Shown: one piece after another, positions 9,655-20,418 of the stretch
Layout of the letters: each line of letters opens with the position of its first letter
How positions within the stretch are numbered: position 1 is the first letter of the stretch
Origin: Staphylococcus ratti
GTDB lineage: Bacteria > Bacillota > Bacilli > Staphylococcales > Staphylococcaceae
DNA: 64,000 nt
NCBI RefSeq assembly: GCF_020883535.1
Contig: NZ_CP086654.1
Span: 1,426,001 to 1,490,000 of the forward strand
Reading direction: 5' to 3'
Program-made: the position numbers and the translations under genes
Notes under the pieces: model-generated
Seen by the model: the letters and a program-made list of their open reading frames with translations, nothing else
What the model was told of the DNA's origin: nothing
The model's database searches: none

Positions 9655-11790
9655 TTAACGCTCTACTTCAACCATTACATATGCTTCAATGATATCGCCT
9701 TCTTTAATATCATTGAATTTTTCGATAGTGATACCACACTCATAACCTTGAGCAACTTCTTTGGCATCGTCTTTAAAACGTTTTAATGTGTCTAACTCAC
9801 CTTCAAATAAAACAACACCGTCACGAATAATACGTACACCAGAGTCACGCGTGATTTTACCTTCTGTTACATAGCTACCTGCAATTGTTCCCACTTTAGA
9901 TACTTTGAAAGTTTGACGCACTTCTGCTTGTCCAATAACTTTTTCCTCATATTCTGGGTCAAGCATACCTTTCATCGCAGATTCAATTTCTTCAATAACG
10001 TTATAAATGACACGGTGTAAACGCATATCTACGTTTTCAGCTTCTGCTGCACGTTTCGCACCAGCATCTGGACGCACGTTAAATCCTATAATAATACCAT
10101 TAGACGCATTCGCAAGTGTCACGTCTGACTCATTGATTGCTCCTGTTGCAGTATGAATAATACGTACGTTGACACCTTCAACATCAATTTTCATTAATGA
10201 AGCAGCTAATGCTTCTACTGAACCTTGAACGTCACCTTTAATAATGACATTTAAGTCTTTCATTTCACCTTGTTTCATTTGCTCAAATAAGTTATCTAAT
10301 GAAACATTTTTACTTTCTTGGCGTTGTTGTAAAATGCTTTCTTGCTCGCGTGCTTCCCCAATACGACGCGCTTTCTTTTCGTCTTTAAAGACAACGAAGC
10401 GGTCGCCAGCTTGAGGTACATCATTTAATCCTGTAATTTCAACAGGTGTAGATGGACCAGCCGATTTAATACGCTTACCTAGGTCGTTAACCATTGCACG
10501 CACTTTTCCGTGTGTGTTACCTACAACAATTGCGTCTCCTACACTTAATGTTCCGTTTTGTACTAATAAAGATGCAGCTGGACCACGTGATTTGTCTAAT
10601 TCCGCTTCAATCACTGTTCCTACAGCAGCTTTTTCAGCATTTGCTTTTAATTCTTGTACTTCAGCTACAAGACCAATCATTTCTAGTAAATCGTCGATAC
10701 CTTCGCCACTTAAAGCAGATAGTGAAACGAAAATAGTATCTCCGCCCCAATCTTCAGGGATAAGGTTATATTCTGTTAGCTCTTGCATCACACGATCAGG
10801 GTTAGCTGTCGGTTTGTCAATTTTGTTCACAGCTACAATAATCGGAACTTCAGCTTCTTTTGCATGGTTGATCGCTTCGATTGTTTGAGGCATGACACCA
10901 TCATCTGCTGCAACAACTAAAATTGTTATGTCTGTCACTTGGGCACCACGTGCACGCATTGTTGTAAATGCAGCATGTCCCGGTGTATCTAAAAATGTAA
11001 TTTTTTTGTCATTGTTTTTGATTTGATAAGCACCAATATGTTGCGTAATACCGCCAGCTTCCCCTTCAGTTACACGTGTATTTCGAATAGAGTCAAGGAG
11101 TGTTGTTTTACCATGATCGACGTGACCCATAATTGTAACAACAGCTGGTCGTTCTGTTGCTGCTTCATCATTTTCAACGTCTTCAAAATAAATTGACAAA
11201 TCATTATCATCAATCACAATTTCTTCTTCTAATTCAACGCCATAATCTGAGGCAACAAGCTCTAGCGCTTCGATATCAAGTGATTGGTTGATATTCGCCA
11301 TAATCCCTAATAAGAAGAGTTTTTTAATAATTTCAGATGAATCTACACCGATTTTGTCCGCAAGTTCACCTACTGTAATGCCTTCTGTATAAGTGATTTT
11401 TGATGGCATTTCTTTTGGTTCCGCAGATTGTTGTGTTTGTTTTTGTTTGTTGTTACGGTTTTGTTTATTATTTTTATTGTTTTTATTATTACGCTTATTG
11501 TTTTTCGCGTTACCGTTATTTTTTTGGTTGCTATGTTGTTTCTTATTGTTTGGCTTAGATTGCTCTTTCTTTTGCGCTGTTGACTGGTGTTGATGATTCT
11601 TTTTAGAAGTTGTCTGTTCTGATGATTTACGCTCTTTTTTAAAAGCTTTATCTAACGTCTTAACATGGTCATCCTCTAATGTTTGCATGTGGTTTGATAC
11701 TTCAACGCCTGATTTCTTTAATTCATCAATAACATCTTTACTTTTAATATTTAATGATTTGGCATATTCATAGATTCTTTGTTTACTCAT
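9655..11790 (-). CDS. infB: Translation initiation factor IF-2
   Basis: A GTPase that delivers fMet-tRNA to the ribosome; 711 aa from the ATG at 11790 ([11 protein letters not shown]), which has AAGGAG upstream. An in-frame extension of 8 residues overlaps the end of ylxQ and is less likely. An N-terminal IF2N domain is followed by a low-complexity Asn/Lys/Gln linker (about residues 60-125) and a second IF2N domain. The GTPase domain has [20 protein letters not shown] and NKID. The C-terminal tRNA-binding domains are intact. It is the last gene of the rimP-nusA-rnpM-ylxQ-infB operon. Confidence 0.98.
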   Translation of the reverse strand: MSKQRIYEYAKSLNIKSKDVIDELKKSGVEVSNHMQTLEDDHVKTLDKAFKKERKSSEQTTSKKNHQHQSTAQKKEQSKPNNKKQHSNQKNNGNAKNNKRNNKNNKNNKQNRNNKQKQTQQSAEPKEMPSKITYTEGITVGELADKIGVDSSEIIKKLFLLGIMANINQSLDIEALELVASDYGVELEEEIVIDDNDLSIYFEDVENDEAATERPAVVTIMGHVDHGKTTLLDSIRNTRVTEGEAGGITQHIGAYQIKNNDKKITFLDTPGHAAFTTMRARGAQVTDITILVVAADDGVMPQTIEAINHAKEAEVPIIVAVNKIDKPTANPDRVMQELTEYNLIPEDWGGDTIFVSLSALSGEGIDDLLEMIGLVAEVQELKANAEKAAVGTVIEAELDKSRGPAASLLVQNGTLSVGDAIVVGNTHGKVRAMVNDLGKRIKSAGPSTPVEITGLNDVPQAGDRFVVFKDEKKARRIGEAREQESILQQRQESKNVSLDNLFEQMKQGEMKDLNVIIKGDVQGSVEALAASLMKIDVEGVNVRIIHTATGAINESDVTLANASNGIIIGFNVRPDAGAKRAAEAENVDMRLHRVIYNVIEEIESAMKGMLDPEYEEKVIGQAEVRQTFKVSKVGTIAGSYVTEGKITRDSGVRIIRDGVVLFEGELDTLKRFKDDAKEVAQGYECGITIEKFNDIKEGDIIEAYVMVEVER

Positions 11791-11806
11791 TGAACCACTC
11801 CTTACT

Positions 11807-12112
11807 TTATTCATCGATCATAGACATTAATTTCCTCGCGAAACCTTGATCGGTAATGCCGATATTTACCCTTACTTTTTTTCCTACCGCATCGCCAAGT
11901 TCATAACGGTTGCTCACGATACGATATGGAATTTGGTAACTTTTACACTTATTCGTTAGTGTTTTTTTAGTATTGTCTGACGCATCATTTGCGATGAGTA
12001 CGAGATGTAATCGTTGCTTTTTAATTTCTGTGAGAATCACGCTCTCACCACTTTTCACTTTACCTGCACGCATGGCTAGTCCTAAAAAGTTTAAAAAAGA
12101 TACATTTGTCAT
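11807..12112 (-). CDS. ylxQ: L7Ae-family K-turn RNA-binding protein YlxQ
   Basis: A 101-aa member of the L7Ae/L30e family (also called RplGA), which binds kink-turn RNA; its cellular role is poorly defined. The fold signature [19 protein letters not shown] and [15 protein letters not shown] are visible. Its ATG overlaps the rnpM stop (ATGA, 12109-12112), indicating translational coupling within the nusA-infB operon. Confidence 0.93.
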   Translation of the reverse strand: MTNVSFLNFLGLAMRAGKVKSGESVILTEIKKQRLHLVLIANDASDNTKKTLTNKCKSYQIPYRIVSNRYELGDAVGKKVRVNIGITDQGFARKLMSMIDE

Positions 12113-12396
12113 TTTGTAGGAATCTCTTCTCTGTAGATTAAGCGAATGATTTCTTTATAGACAGGTGCCATCTCTTCCGTCGAAGCTTTAAAAAACTGCT
12201 CCAGCTTTTGAGTGGCTTGGGCTTTTTCAACAAGTGCTACATCTTTGGAAACATAAGCACCACGCCCTTGTTTTTTTCCTGTTGCATCCGCAGAAATTTC
12301 ACCTTCTTTATTTTGAACCACGCGAATCATATCTTTTTTAGGCTTCATTTCATTGGATAAAATACATTTACGCATAGGAATTTTACGTTTTTTCAT
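12109..12396 (-). CDS. rnpM: RNase P modulator RnpM (YlxR)
   Basis: A 95-aa YlxR-family protein, shown in B. subtilis to bind the RNase P RNA and modulate its activity. The family signature PMRKCILSNEMKPKKDMIRVV at the N terminus and GRGAYVSKD in the middle are present. The ribosome-binding site TAGGAGGG precedes the ATG. It overlaps ylxQ by 4 bp and lies 11 bp past nusA. Confidence 0.93.
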   Translation of the reverse strand: MKKRKIPMRKCILSNEMKPKKDMIRVVQNKEGEISADATGKKQGRGAYVSKDVALVEKAQATQKLEQFFKASTEEMAPVYKEIIRLIYREEIPTK

Positions 12397-12407
12397 GTAA
12401 ATCCCTC

Positions 12408-13562
12408 CTATTTTTCTTCGCGTTGATCTTCTAATGCATCTTCAGGTGTTTCATCTAAATGATCAACTTCAGGTTCACTGTCTTGATTATCGGATTGTGT
12501 CACCCATTTATCTTCAAGTTGAAGTCCTTTAGCGTCTGATTCTGATTTAATGTCGATTTTCCATCCTGTGAGCTTTGCAGCTAAACGTGCATTTTGACCA
12601 CGCTTACCAATCGCTAATGACAATTGATAATCAGGGACAATAACTGTTGTTGATTGGTTTGCTTCATCTACAATAACATCTACTACCTGTGATGGGCTTA
12701 ATGCATTGCTTACGAAAACTTTAGGGTCTTCACTCCATTGAACGATGTCGATTTTTTCGCCGCCTAATTCTTCAACCACTGCTTCCACACGTGCACCTTT
12801 TGCCCCTACACAAGCGCCAACTGCATCGATATCAGGGTTGTCCGAATGAACACTTATTTTTGAACGATCGCCCGCTTCACGTGCCACAGATTTCACTTCA
12901 ACAGTGCCTTCATAAATTTCAGGAACTTCTTGCTCAAATAAGCGTTTAAGTAAACCAGGGTGACTACGTGATACATAGATTTGTGGTCCTTTTGTTGTTT
13001 GTTCTACTTTGTTCACAAATACTTTAATACGCTCATTTGGGATGTAATTTTCATTAGGGCTACGCTCTGCTTCTGAAAGCACCGCTTCTGTACGTCCTAA
13101 GTTCACATAAACGTAACGGTGGTCTACACGGTCGATAACCCCTGTCATAATGTCTTCTTCTTTATCTATAAATTCTTCATATAAAATTTCACGTTCTGCA
13201 TCGCGTAAACGTTGCATCACAGCTTGTTTTGCTGCTTGTGCACCTACGCGACCAAAGTCTTTCGGTGTGACATCTTCTTCATAAATGTCGCCGATTTCAT
13301 AAGCTGGATTTTTAACAAGTGCAGTTGATAAATCAACTTCTTCTCTATCATCAAAAACCTCTTCAACAACTTCTTTACGTGAAATGACACGGAATGTTCC
13401 ACTGTCTAAGTTCAATTCCACACGTACATTGCGTGCACTATCATAATTCTTTTTGTAAGCAGTAATCAATGCTGCTTCAATGGCATCTACTAATACCTCT
13501 CTTGGAATCTTTTTTTCCTTTTCAAGATATTCTGTAGCTAATAATAATTCATTACTTTTCAC
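12408..13562 (-). CDS. nusA: Transcription termination/antitermination factor NusA
   Basis: A 384-aa RNA polymerase-binding factor that promotes pausing, intrinsic termination and rRNA antitermination. The start is GTG at 13562 with AAGGAGGAAG upstream. An N-terminal RNAP-binding domain is followed by S1 (about 135-200) and two KH domains; VGACVGAKGARV and LAIGKRGQNARLAAKLTGW are visible. The C-terminal tail is acidic. The protein is slightly shorter than in S. aureus, with the difference in the acidic tail. Confidence 0.98.
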   Translation of the reverse strand: MKSNELLLATEYLEKEKKIPREVLVDAIEAALITAYKKNYDSARNVRVELNLDSGTFRVISRKEVVEEVFDDREEVDLSTALVKNPAYEIGDIYEEDVTPKDFGRVGAQAAKQAVMQRLRDAEREILYEEFIDKEEDIMTGVIDRVDHRYVYVNLGRTEAVLSEAERSPNENYIPNERIKVFVNKVEQTTKGPQIYVSRSHPGLLKRLFEQEVPEIYEGTVEVKSVAREAGDRSKISVHSDNPDIDAVGACVGAKGARVEAVVEELGGEKIDIVQWSEDPKVFVSNALSPSQVVDVIVDEANQSTTVIVPDYQLSLAIGKRGQNARLAAKLTGWKIDIKSESDAKGLQLEDKWVTQSDNQDSEPEVDHLDETPEDALEDQREEK

Positions 13563-13581
13563 TCAAACTTCCTCCTTACAT

Positions 13582-14049
13582 CTATAACATCACTGCATGA
13601 CGCGCCTTTGCAATTTTGTCACGTGGTATTATGACTTCTTTTGTTTTTGCTTTAACTTTCACTTCCATTGTAATGTCTGTGTCTGTCACATCTTTTAAAA
13701 TACCTAACCATTCTTTTTCACCTTCAATGGGCGCATATAACGATACAAATATCGGTTGTGCTTTCGCATTTTGAAAGTCTTTTTCCTTTTTAATTGGTCG
13801 TTCTGCACCTGGTGAAGCAACATCAAGGTAATATGCTTCTGGAATAGGGTCGTGTTCGTCCATGACTTCGCTTATTTTCTCAGATGCTAATGTGCAATCA
13901 TTTAAATCGACACCGCCTGGCTTATCAATTGAAATGCGTAAATAATGTTCACGACCTTCTTTAGCAAACTCAACATCTACTAAGTCATAATTCAATGCTT
14001 CAAGGACAGGTTGGATTAATGTTTCAACTTGCTCTGTAACTTTACTCAT
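13582..14049 (-). CDS. rimP: Ribosome maturation factor RimP
   Basis: A 155-aa protein needed for 30S maturation. The start is the ATG at 14049 (MSKVTEQVE), preceded by AAGGGGG; an upstream in-frame extension to 14076 would overlap the polC terminator and is rejected. YYLDVASPGAERPIKKEKDF is the family's central signature. First gene of the rimP-nusA-rnpM-ylxQ-infB operon. Confidence 0.96.
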   Translation of the reverse strand: MSKVTEQVETLIQPVLEALNYDLVDVEFAKEGREHYLRISIDKPGGVDLNDCTLASEKISEVMDEHDPIPEAYYLDVASPGAERPIKKEKDFQNAKAQPIFVSLYAPIEGEKEWLGILKDVTDTDITMEVKVKAKTKEVIIPRDKIAKARHAVML

Positions 14050-14079
14050 ACGAGCCCCCTTATCAGCGGTACACAAACA

Positions 14080-14110
14080 GAAAAGAGCGGGTGATACCCA
14101 CTCTTTCTCC
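14080..14110 (-). terminator. Terminator of polC
   Basis: Arms of about 12 bp around 14080-14110 (AGAAAGAG-GGGT / ACCC-CTCTTTTCT with a G-U pair and a bulge) are followed by TTTTCTGTTT on the minus strand. It lies between polC and rimP. Confidence 0.7.
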
Positions 14111-14175
14111 TTGAGTCCAAATTTATAAGCATTATTATTATAGCATAATCATGCGATTCCTACAAATGTCTTATG

Positions 14176-17100
14176 TTACATATCAAAAATAGACAATTGC
14201 GCTTTGTCAGGCATGTTAGGTAAGGAACCTAACTCATCTAAATATTCGATGACTTTTTGAGACACGCCTGCTTTTTTATTTAAATCTTCTTTAGATAAAA
14301 ATGGGCCTTCTTCTCGCGCTTCAACAATACGTTTAGCTACGTTGTCGCCTAAGCCAGGTACTGCTACGAATGGCGGAATAAGCGTATCTCCTTCGATGAT
14401 AAATTCATACGCCTTACTCTTTTCAAGATGTACCGGCTGCATACGATAACCACGATGTGCCATTTCATTTGCGATTTCTAGCACCGTAAGTACATCTTTT
14501 TCTTTTTTACCTAAGTCCATATATTTAGCATACATCTCTTTTACAGTAGCGCGAATACTGTCTTTATCTTTAACCATCGTCAATAAATCAAAGTCAGAAG
14601 CACGAACAGTAAAATAACTTGCGTAATAGTATAGCGGGTAATGTACTTTAAAGTATGCAATACGTACAGCCATTAATACGTAAGCTGCTGCATGGGCTTT
14701 AGGGAACATGTATTTGATTTTTTTACATGAATCTAAGTACCATTCTGGGACACCATTATCTGTCATCGCTTGTTCCCATTCTTCTGTTAAACCTTTCCCT
14801 TTACGCACCGCTTCCATAATTTTAAACGCAAGAGAAGGTTCCAATCCTGCATACATGAGATATACCATAATATCGTCACGACAACCGATACAACTTGAAA
14901 GGGTACACGTGCCACTTCTTACAAGTTCTTGTGCATTGCCAAGCCATACGTCTGTACCGTGTGAAAGACCAGAAATTTGTACGAGTTCAGAAAAAGTCGT
15001 TGGTTTCGTATCTTCTAACATTTGTCGAACGAAGCCCGTACCAAATTCTGGCACACCGTAAGTCCCTGTTTTCGCTAAAATTTCTTCTTCTGTTACACCT
15101 AAAGTTTCAGGTGAACTAAAAATCCCCATCGTCTCTTTATCATCTACAGGTATCGTTTTAGGATCTATGCCAGAAAGATCTTGTAGCATACGAATCATCG
15201 TCGGATCATCGTGTCCTAATATATCTAACTTTAAAACGTTATCGTGAATGGAATGGAAGTCGAAATGTGTCGTCATCCACGATGCGCTTTGGTCGTCTGC
15301 TGGATACTGTATCGGTGTAAAATCATAAATATCCATATAATCCGGTACAACAATAATACCCCCTGGGTGCTGACCTGTTGTTCGTTTTACACCTGTACAT
15401 CCTTTAACGAGACGATCTACTTCTGCGCCTCTTTTATGAATACCTTGATCATTCAAGTAACCTTTAACAAAACCAAAGGCTGTTTTTTCAGCTACCGTAC
15501 CAATCGTTCCCGCACGAAATACCTTATCTTCTCCAAAAAGTACTTTTGTGTAGTTATGTGCGTGAGGTTGGTATTCACCACTAAAGTTTAAGTCGATATC
15601 AGGTACTTTGTCCCCTTTAAAGCCAAGGAATGTTTCAAACGGAATATCTTGGCCCTCTTTAATCAATTCAGTTCCACATTCACATGTTTTATCTGGCAAA
15701 TCGAATCCAGAGCCTACCGAACCGTCATTGAAGAATTCGCTTTTTTTACATTTCGGACAAATATAATGCGGTGGTAAAGGATTTACCTCTGTAATTTCAG
15801 TCATAGTAGCTACAAAGCTTGAGCCTACCGAACCACGAGACCCTACAAGATAACCGTCGTCTAATGATTTTTTCACTAGCCGCTGCGAAATTAAATAAAT
15901 AACGGCAAAACCATTGCCAATAATACTTTCTAATTCTTTTTCAAGACGATCAATCACAATCTGAGGTAAATCTTCACCATATAATGCTTTGGCGTTGTTA
16001 TAACTCAATTCACGAATTTCTTCGTTAGCACCATCCATGTTCGGAGTAAAAAGTTTATCTTTAATTGGCACTACTTTTTCGATGCGTTCAGCCAATGCAC
16101 GGGTATTATCAACAACAATTTCTTTCGCACGCGCTTCTCCAAGGAAATGAAAATCTTCTAACATTTCATCTGTCGTTCTAAAATGCGCTTTTGGTAACGT
16201 AGAACGATTTAAAGGATTACCGGGCTGAGATGCAATTAAAATTTGGCGTGCGATGCCATCATGTTCATGAAGATAATGGACATTTCCTGTTGCGATAACT
16301 GGAATTTGATTCGTTTCACCTACTTTTAAAATCCGCTCATAGATTTCTTCTAATGTTTCATGATCACGAATCAACTCTCGGTCAAGTAAGTCTTGGTATA
16401 GCGCTGGTGGTTGAATTTCGATATAGTCATAATATTTTGCGATCCGTTCCACTTCAGATTGATCACGTTGCATTACTGCAGTAAATACTTCTCCTTCGTC
16501 ACACGCTGTCCCTACAAGTAAGCCTTCACGGTGCTCATCTAATAGAGAGCGCGGTATTCGCGGTGTGCGGTAATAATAAGTCACCAATGAGGCACTAACA
16601 ATTTTAAATAAATTTTTAAGTCCTGTTTGGTTTTGTACGATCAGAGTGATATGTTGCGGTCGCGCACGCTTGTAAGCATCTTCATTAGACAAACACGTAT
16701 TGATATCTTTATGATTGTGCACATCTTTTTCTTTTAATTGCGCTAGCATTTTAATGAAAATATAGGCTGTCGCTTCCGTATCATAAATCGCTCTATGGTG
16801 TTGCGTCAGCTCGACGCCGTATTTTTTTGCAAGAAAGTTTAAGCTATGCTTTCCGTAGCTTGTATTGATCGTTCTTGAAAGTTCTAGTGTATCAATTACA
16901 CCATTCGTAGAAGGACCAAATCCAAGACGCTCATAGCCTGTGTCGATAAAGCCCATATCAAATGAGGCATTATGTGCTACAAAAATCGCATCTCCTACCC
17001 ATTCTTTGAACTCTGTTAACACTTGCTCAATTTCCGGCGCATCTTTTAACATGTCGTCCGTAATATGCGTTAAATTTTTAATTGTTTCTGTTAATTTTTC

Positions 17101-18486
17101 GTGTGGATTACTAAACCGTTCAAATTTATCGATGATTTCACCATTTTTGACTTTCACTGCCGCTAACTCAATGATTTTATCATACTGATTTGAAAGACCT
17201 GTAGTTTCAACGTCAAATACGACATATGTTGCATCTTTTAAGACGATATCTGTCGGTTTATAAGCGATGGGAACACCGTCATCAACGAGCATGCCCTCCA
17301 TACCGTATATCATTTTTATACCGTGTTTTTCTGCCGCACTATGTGCATCTGGAAAAGCCTGTACAACATTATGATCTGTCACTGCAATCGCTTCATGACC
17401 CCATTTCGCAGCTTGAGCGACGTACGCTCCGATATGGGATACACCGTCCATTTGACTCATTGACGTATGTAAGTGGAACTCTACACGCTTTTCTTCAGCT
17501 TTGTCTTGTTTTGGTGAACGTTTAATTTCTTCAATATCAGACATCATCATTACAAGGTCTCGTATAAACATATCCTCTTCAATACGGCCTTGGGCACGAA
17601 TCCATTTACCTTCTGATAATGCTTTAAAATGCTCTAAATCATCTTTATTTTTGCGTGTAAACATTTTTAATACGAGTGAATCAGTATAATCTGTTACTTT
17701 TAATTCAACAATGTGTCGACCACTTTTTAGTTCTTTAATATTCATATCAAAAATGACGCCTTCAACAGCAACTTTAAACTCTTCTTCAATAATCGTCTCA
17801 ATAGGCCGTACATTTTCGACTTGTATTGGTTTACCAATCTTACATTTATCTACTGTTACACCAGATTCTTCTTGTTTGGCACGTGCTTCTTTCATCTTTT
17901 CGATTTTTGTTGTAGCTTCACGCGCACTTTGTTCATCCTCTTGTTGGATATGTGCTTCAAGCGATGCCAAATCATCGTCATGCCCATGTTCGTCTGTCTC
18001 AAATACTACTTTACTCACATTAAATCCACATTGCTTTAATGCAGACAATAAGTTTCCATTACATGCTTTATCAAAGTGATTGCGCTCAACATCATTTTGA
18101 ACAAGCACTTTCACAACAGAGCCAGACATTATCATTTTCTTTTGTTTCAGTTGTCCTTTAACTTTTGGTGACAGTTTCGTTTTATCGATACAACCTGAAA
18201 AATATTTTAGAAGATGTTCATCTTGCCCAGCAGTGTCTTTGATTTGAAAATGCGCATCCACTGTCGCAATATCTTTAAATGCTTCCGTCATGGCATGCAT
18301 GAAAACCAAATAATCTTCATGTTTTAAAAAATAAGGTAAGACAATATGAAAAGTCCAAGTACGTTTTTTCTCTGAAACATCTACACGTGTCAATTCACCT
18401 TCTTCGACAATAGTTTGATCCAAATGTGCTTTGATATTGAGTTGTTGAAGGAGAATTTTAAATTTTTCATGATTCTGTAATGCCAC
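14176..18486 (-). CDS. polC: DNA polymerase III alpha subunit, PolC type
   Basis: The main replicative polymerase of low-GC Gram-positives, 1436 aa. N-terminal domains are followed by an OB domain and a PHP domain that is split by the proofreading exonuclease. PHP begins at VEFHLHTSMSQMDG; the exonuclease shows VVFDVETTGLSN and HNASFDMGF. The polymerase domain includes the zinc-binding cysteines (ICPKCKKSEFF...CECG) and catalytic Asp residues in PDIDLNFSGEYQ. The C terminus ends in QLSIFDM, a beta-clamp-binding motif. No disruption seen. Confidence 0.99.
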   Translation of the reverse strand: MALQNHEKFKILLQQLNIKAHLDQTIVEEGELTRVDVSEKKRTWTFHIVLPYFLKHEDYLVFMHAMTEAFKDIATVDAHFQIKDTAGQDEHLLKYFSGCIDKTKLSPKVKGQLKQKKMIMSGSVVKVLVQNDVERNHFDKACNGNLLSALKQCGFNVSKVVFETDEHGHDDDLASLEAHIQQEDEQSAREATTKIEKMKEARAKQEESGVTVDKCKIGKPIQVENVRPIETIIEEEFKVAVEGVIFDMNIKELKSGRHIVELKVTDYTDSLVLKMFTRKNKDDLEHFKALSEGKWIRAQGRIEEDMFIRDLVMMMSDIEEIKRSPKQDKAEEKRVEFHLHTSMSQMDGVSHIGAYVAQAAKWGHEAIAVTDHNVVQAFPDAHSAAEKHGIKMIYGMEGMLVDDGVPIAYKPTDIVLKDATYVVFDVETTGLSNQYDKIIELAAVKVKNGEIIDKFERFSNPHEKLTETIKNLTHITDDMLKDAPEIEQVLTEFKEWVGDAIFVAHNASFDMGFIDTGYERLGFGPSTNGVIDTLELSRTINTSYGKHSLNFLAKKYGVELTQHHRAIYDTEATAYIFIKMLAQLKEKDVHNHKDINTCLSNEDAYKRARPQHITLIVQNQTGLKNLFKIVSASLVTYYYRTPRIPRSLLDEHREGLLVGTACDEGEVFTAVMQRDQSEVERIAKYYDYIEIQPPALYQDLLDRELIRDHETLEEIYERILKVGETNQIPVIATGNVHYLHEHDGIARQILIASQPGNPLNRSTLPKAHFRTTDEMLEDFHFLGEARAKEIVVDNTRALAERIEKVVPIKDKLFTPNMDGANEEIRELSYNNAKALYGEDLPQIVIDRLEKELESIIGNGFAVIYLISQRLVKKSLDDGYLVGSRGSVGSSFVATMTEITEVNPLPPHYICPKCKKSEFFNDGSVGSGFDLPDKTCECGTELIKEGQDIPFETFLGFKGDKVPDIDLNFSGEYQPHAHNYTKVLFGEDKVFRAGTIGTVAEKTAFGFVKGYLNDQGIHKRGAEVDRLVKGCTGVKRTTGQHPGGIIVVPDYMDIYDFTPIQYPADDQSASWMTTHFDFHSIHDNVLKLDILGHDDPTMIRMLQDLSGIDPKTIPVDDKETMGIFSSPETLGVTEEEILAKTGTYGVPEFGTGFVRQMLEDTKPTTFSELVQISGLSHGTDVWLGNAQELVRSGTCTLSSCIGCRDDIMVYLMYAGLEPSLAFKIMEAVRKGKGLTEEWEQAMTDNGVPEWYLDSCKKIKYMFPKAHAAAYVLMAVRIAYFKVHYPLYYYASYFTVRASDFDLLTMVKDKDSIRATVKEMYAKYMDLGKKEKDVLTVLEIANEMAHRGYRMQPVHLEKSKAYEFIIEGDTLIPPFVAVPGLGDNVAKRIVEAREEGPFLSKEDLNKKAGVSQKVIEYLDELGSLPNMPDKAQLSIFDM

Positions 18487-18544
18487 GATATTTAAACCAC
18501 CTTATGTACTATCAATCCATGTACGTTTTTAATCTTTTGGAATA

Positions 18545-18594
18545 AAGAAAGTGAGACGAAAAACCAATCATTCCTCTTGATTTCATCGTCTCAC
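18545..18594 (-). terminator. Terminator of proS (GTGAGACG-type hairpin)
   Basis: A 9-bp perfect GTGAGACGA/TCGTCTCAC stem (18551-18559 and 18586-18594), with extra inner pairing, is followed on the minus strand by TTTCTTTATT. The same arm sequence recurs at 49538-49582, suggesting a dispersed terminator repeat. Confidence 0.75.
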
Positions 18595-18614
18595 CTTGCT
18601 ATTTACAACGTCCA

Positions 18615-18644
18615 TTCAAATAAAGTGCCACGCCTTTATTTGAA
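18615..18644. repeat. Perfect inverted repeat downstream of proS
   Basis: TTCAAATAAAG and its exact complement around an 8-nt spacer, 40 bp past the proS stop. There is no T-tract on either side, so it may be an RNA-stabilising 3' hairpin rather than a terminator. Confidence 0.6.
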
Positions 18645-18683
18645 GTTATCCATGACTATTATATCAAATTTTAAGTTAATCTG

Positions 18684-20390
18684 TTATTGAATTTGTTCAT
18701 ATAATTGAGCGATATGTGATGCTAAATGATCAACATGTACATCTTCTTTTTCACCATTATCGCGTCGTTTTACTTCAACAATACCTTCACTGGCATTTTT
18801 ACCTACTACAATTCGAATTGGTAAGCCAATTAAATCTGCATCGTTAAACTTCACGCCTGCGCGCTCTTGGCGATCATCATATAACACGTTGTAGTCTTTA
18901 TTAAATTGATCATAAAGTTGATCTGCAAGTGCTTTTTGATCTTCTTTTTTAGGGTTTACAGAAATGACATGAACATCATATGGTGTAACAGATTTTGGCC
19001 AAATGATGCCATTATCGTCATGATGTTGCTCAATAATTGCACTTAATGTTCGAGATACACCTATGCCATAACAACCCATTGTTAACGTTTGTTCACGTCC
19101 TTGATTATTTAAAACTGTCGCATTCATCGCTTCAGAATATTTAGAACCAAGCACAAACACTTGTCCTACTTCAATACCTTCTGCAAACTTCGCAACACCT
19201 GAACCATCACTTAAAGGTTCTCCTTCTAAAATAAACCTGAAATCACCGTAAGCTTCTACTTCGAAGTCGCGTCCCACGTTTGCATTAATATAATGGTAAC
19301 CATCTTCATTTGCACCCACCACAATATTGGATAAGTCTTGAACGTAATTGTCCGCATAAACTTTAATTGCTTTATCAGTAATAGGACCTAAAGAACCTGG
19401 GGCTGCGCCTAATAAGTTAATGATCTCATCATCTGTTGCCAATTCTACTTGATCTGTTTTGAAAAAGTCTTTGAGCTTAATATCATTGATTTCATGATGT
19501 CCACGAACAAGCACTAATACAAATTCACCGTCAACTTTAAAAACCATAGACTTTGTAATTTGATCTAGTGGACGCTCTAAAAATTCAGCCAATGCTTTTG
19601 CTGTTTTAACGTTTGGCGTCTCGATTTTTTCTAGTGGTTGTGCAGGCGCTTTAGCTTCCTCAGAAGAGATATAAGGGACTTCAGCTTTTTCGATATTCGC
19701 TGCATAATCGCTTTGCTCACTATAAACGATAGTGTCTTCTCCGATTGCGCTTAAAGCATGGAATTCATGTGTATGGTTGCCTCCAATTGCGCCAGAATCA
19801 GCAACAACTGGGCGTACATTTAAACCGACACGTTTAAAAATGCGACTATAAGCATCATACATGTCTTGATACGTCTTCATAAGCGACGCTTCATCTGTAT
19901 GGAATGAATAAGCATCTTTCATAATAAATTCACGTCCTCGTAAAAGACCGAAGCGCGGGCGTTTTTCATCACGGAATTTAGTTTGGATTTGGAACAATGT
20001 TAAAGGTAATTGTTTATAAGAACGCAACTCGTCTCTTACTAATGACGTAATCACTTCTTCGTGTGTAGGTCCTAAAGCAAATTCACGTTCATTACGATCA
20101 CGTAAACGCATTAATTCAGGACCATAAGCTTCCCAACGACCTGACTCTTTCCATAATTCTGATTGTTGTAATACAGGCATGACAACTTCAACCGCATCGA
20201 CACGTTCCATTTCTTCTCTAATGATTTCAGAGATATTTTGAAGCACACGTGTAGCTAACGGTAAATAACTGTATATACCAGCCGCGTTTTGCTTGATAAG
20301 CCCTGCTTTTAATAGTAGTTGATGACTCATGGCTTCAGCTTCAGCTGGAACTTCTCTTAGGGTTGGTATAAAAACTTTTGATTGCTTCAT
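18684..20390 (-). CDS. proS: Prolyl-tRNA synthetase
   Basis: A class II aminoacyl-tRNA synthetase of 568 aa (bacterial type) charging tRNA-Pro. Visible parts are the N-terminal [22 protein letters not shown], motif 2 around [17 protein letters not shown], an inserted editing domain in the middle (about residues 230-400), motif 3 around [17 protein letters not shown], and the anticodon-binding C terminus. It lies between rseP and polC as in S. aureus. AAAGGAGGA precedes the ATG. Confidence 0.98.
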   Translation of the reverse strand: MKQSKVFIPTLREVPAEAEAMSHQLLLKAGLIKQNAAGIYSYLPLATRVLQNISEIIREEMERVDAVEVVMPVLQQSELWKESGRWEAYGPELMRLRDRNEREFALGPTHEEVITSLVRDELRSYKQLPLTLFQIQTKFRDEKRPRFGLLRGREFIMKDAYSFHTDEASLMKTYQDMYDAYSRIFKRVGLNVRPVVADSGAIGGNHTHEFHALSAIGEDTIVYSEQSDYAANIEKAEVPYISSEEAKAPAQPLEKIETPNVKTAKALAEFLERPLDQITKSMVFKVDGEFVLVLVRGHHEINDIKLKDFFKTDQVELATDDEIINLLGAAPGSLGPITDKAIKVYADNYVQDLSNIVVGANEDGYHYINANVGRDFEVEAYGDFRFILEGEPLSDGSGVAKFAEGIEVGQVFVLGSKYSEAMNATVLNNQGREQTLTMGCYGIGVSRTLSAIIEQHHDDNGIIWPKSVTPYDVHVISVNPKKEDQKALADQLYDQFNKDYNVLYDDRQERAGVKFNDADLIGLPIRIVVGKNASEGIVEVKRRDNGEKEDVHVDHLASHIAQLYEQIQ

Positions 20391-20418
20391 CCTTTATTGT
20401 TCCTCCTTTAATACATTA

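Noticed and set aside
11393..11593. Hydrophobic plus-strand frame opposite infB
   Set aside because: It is the antisense of the Asn/Lys-rich IF-2 linker, which gives Leu/Phe/Cys runs.
18615..18644. Second terminator after proS
   Set aside because: A perfect stem but no T-tract on either strand; kept as an inverted repeat.
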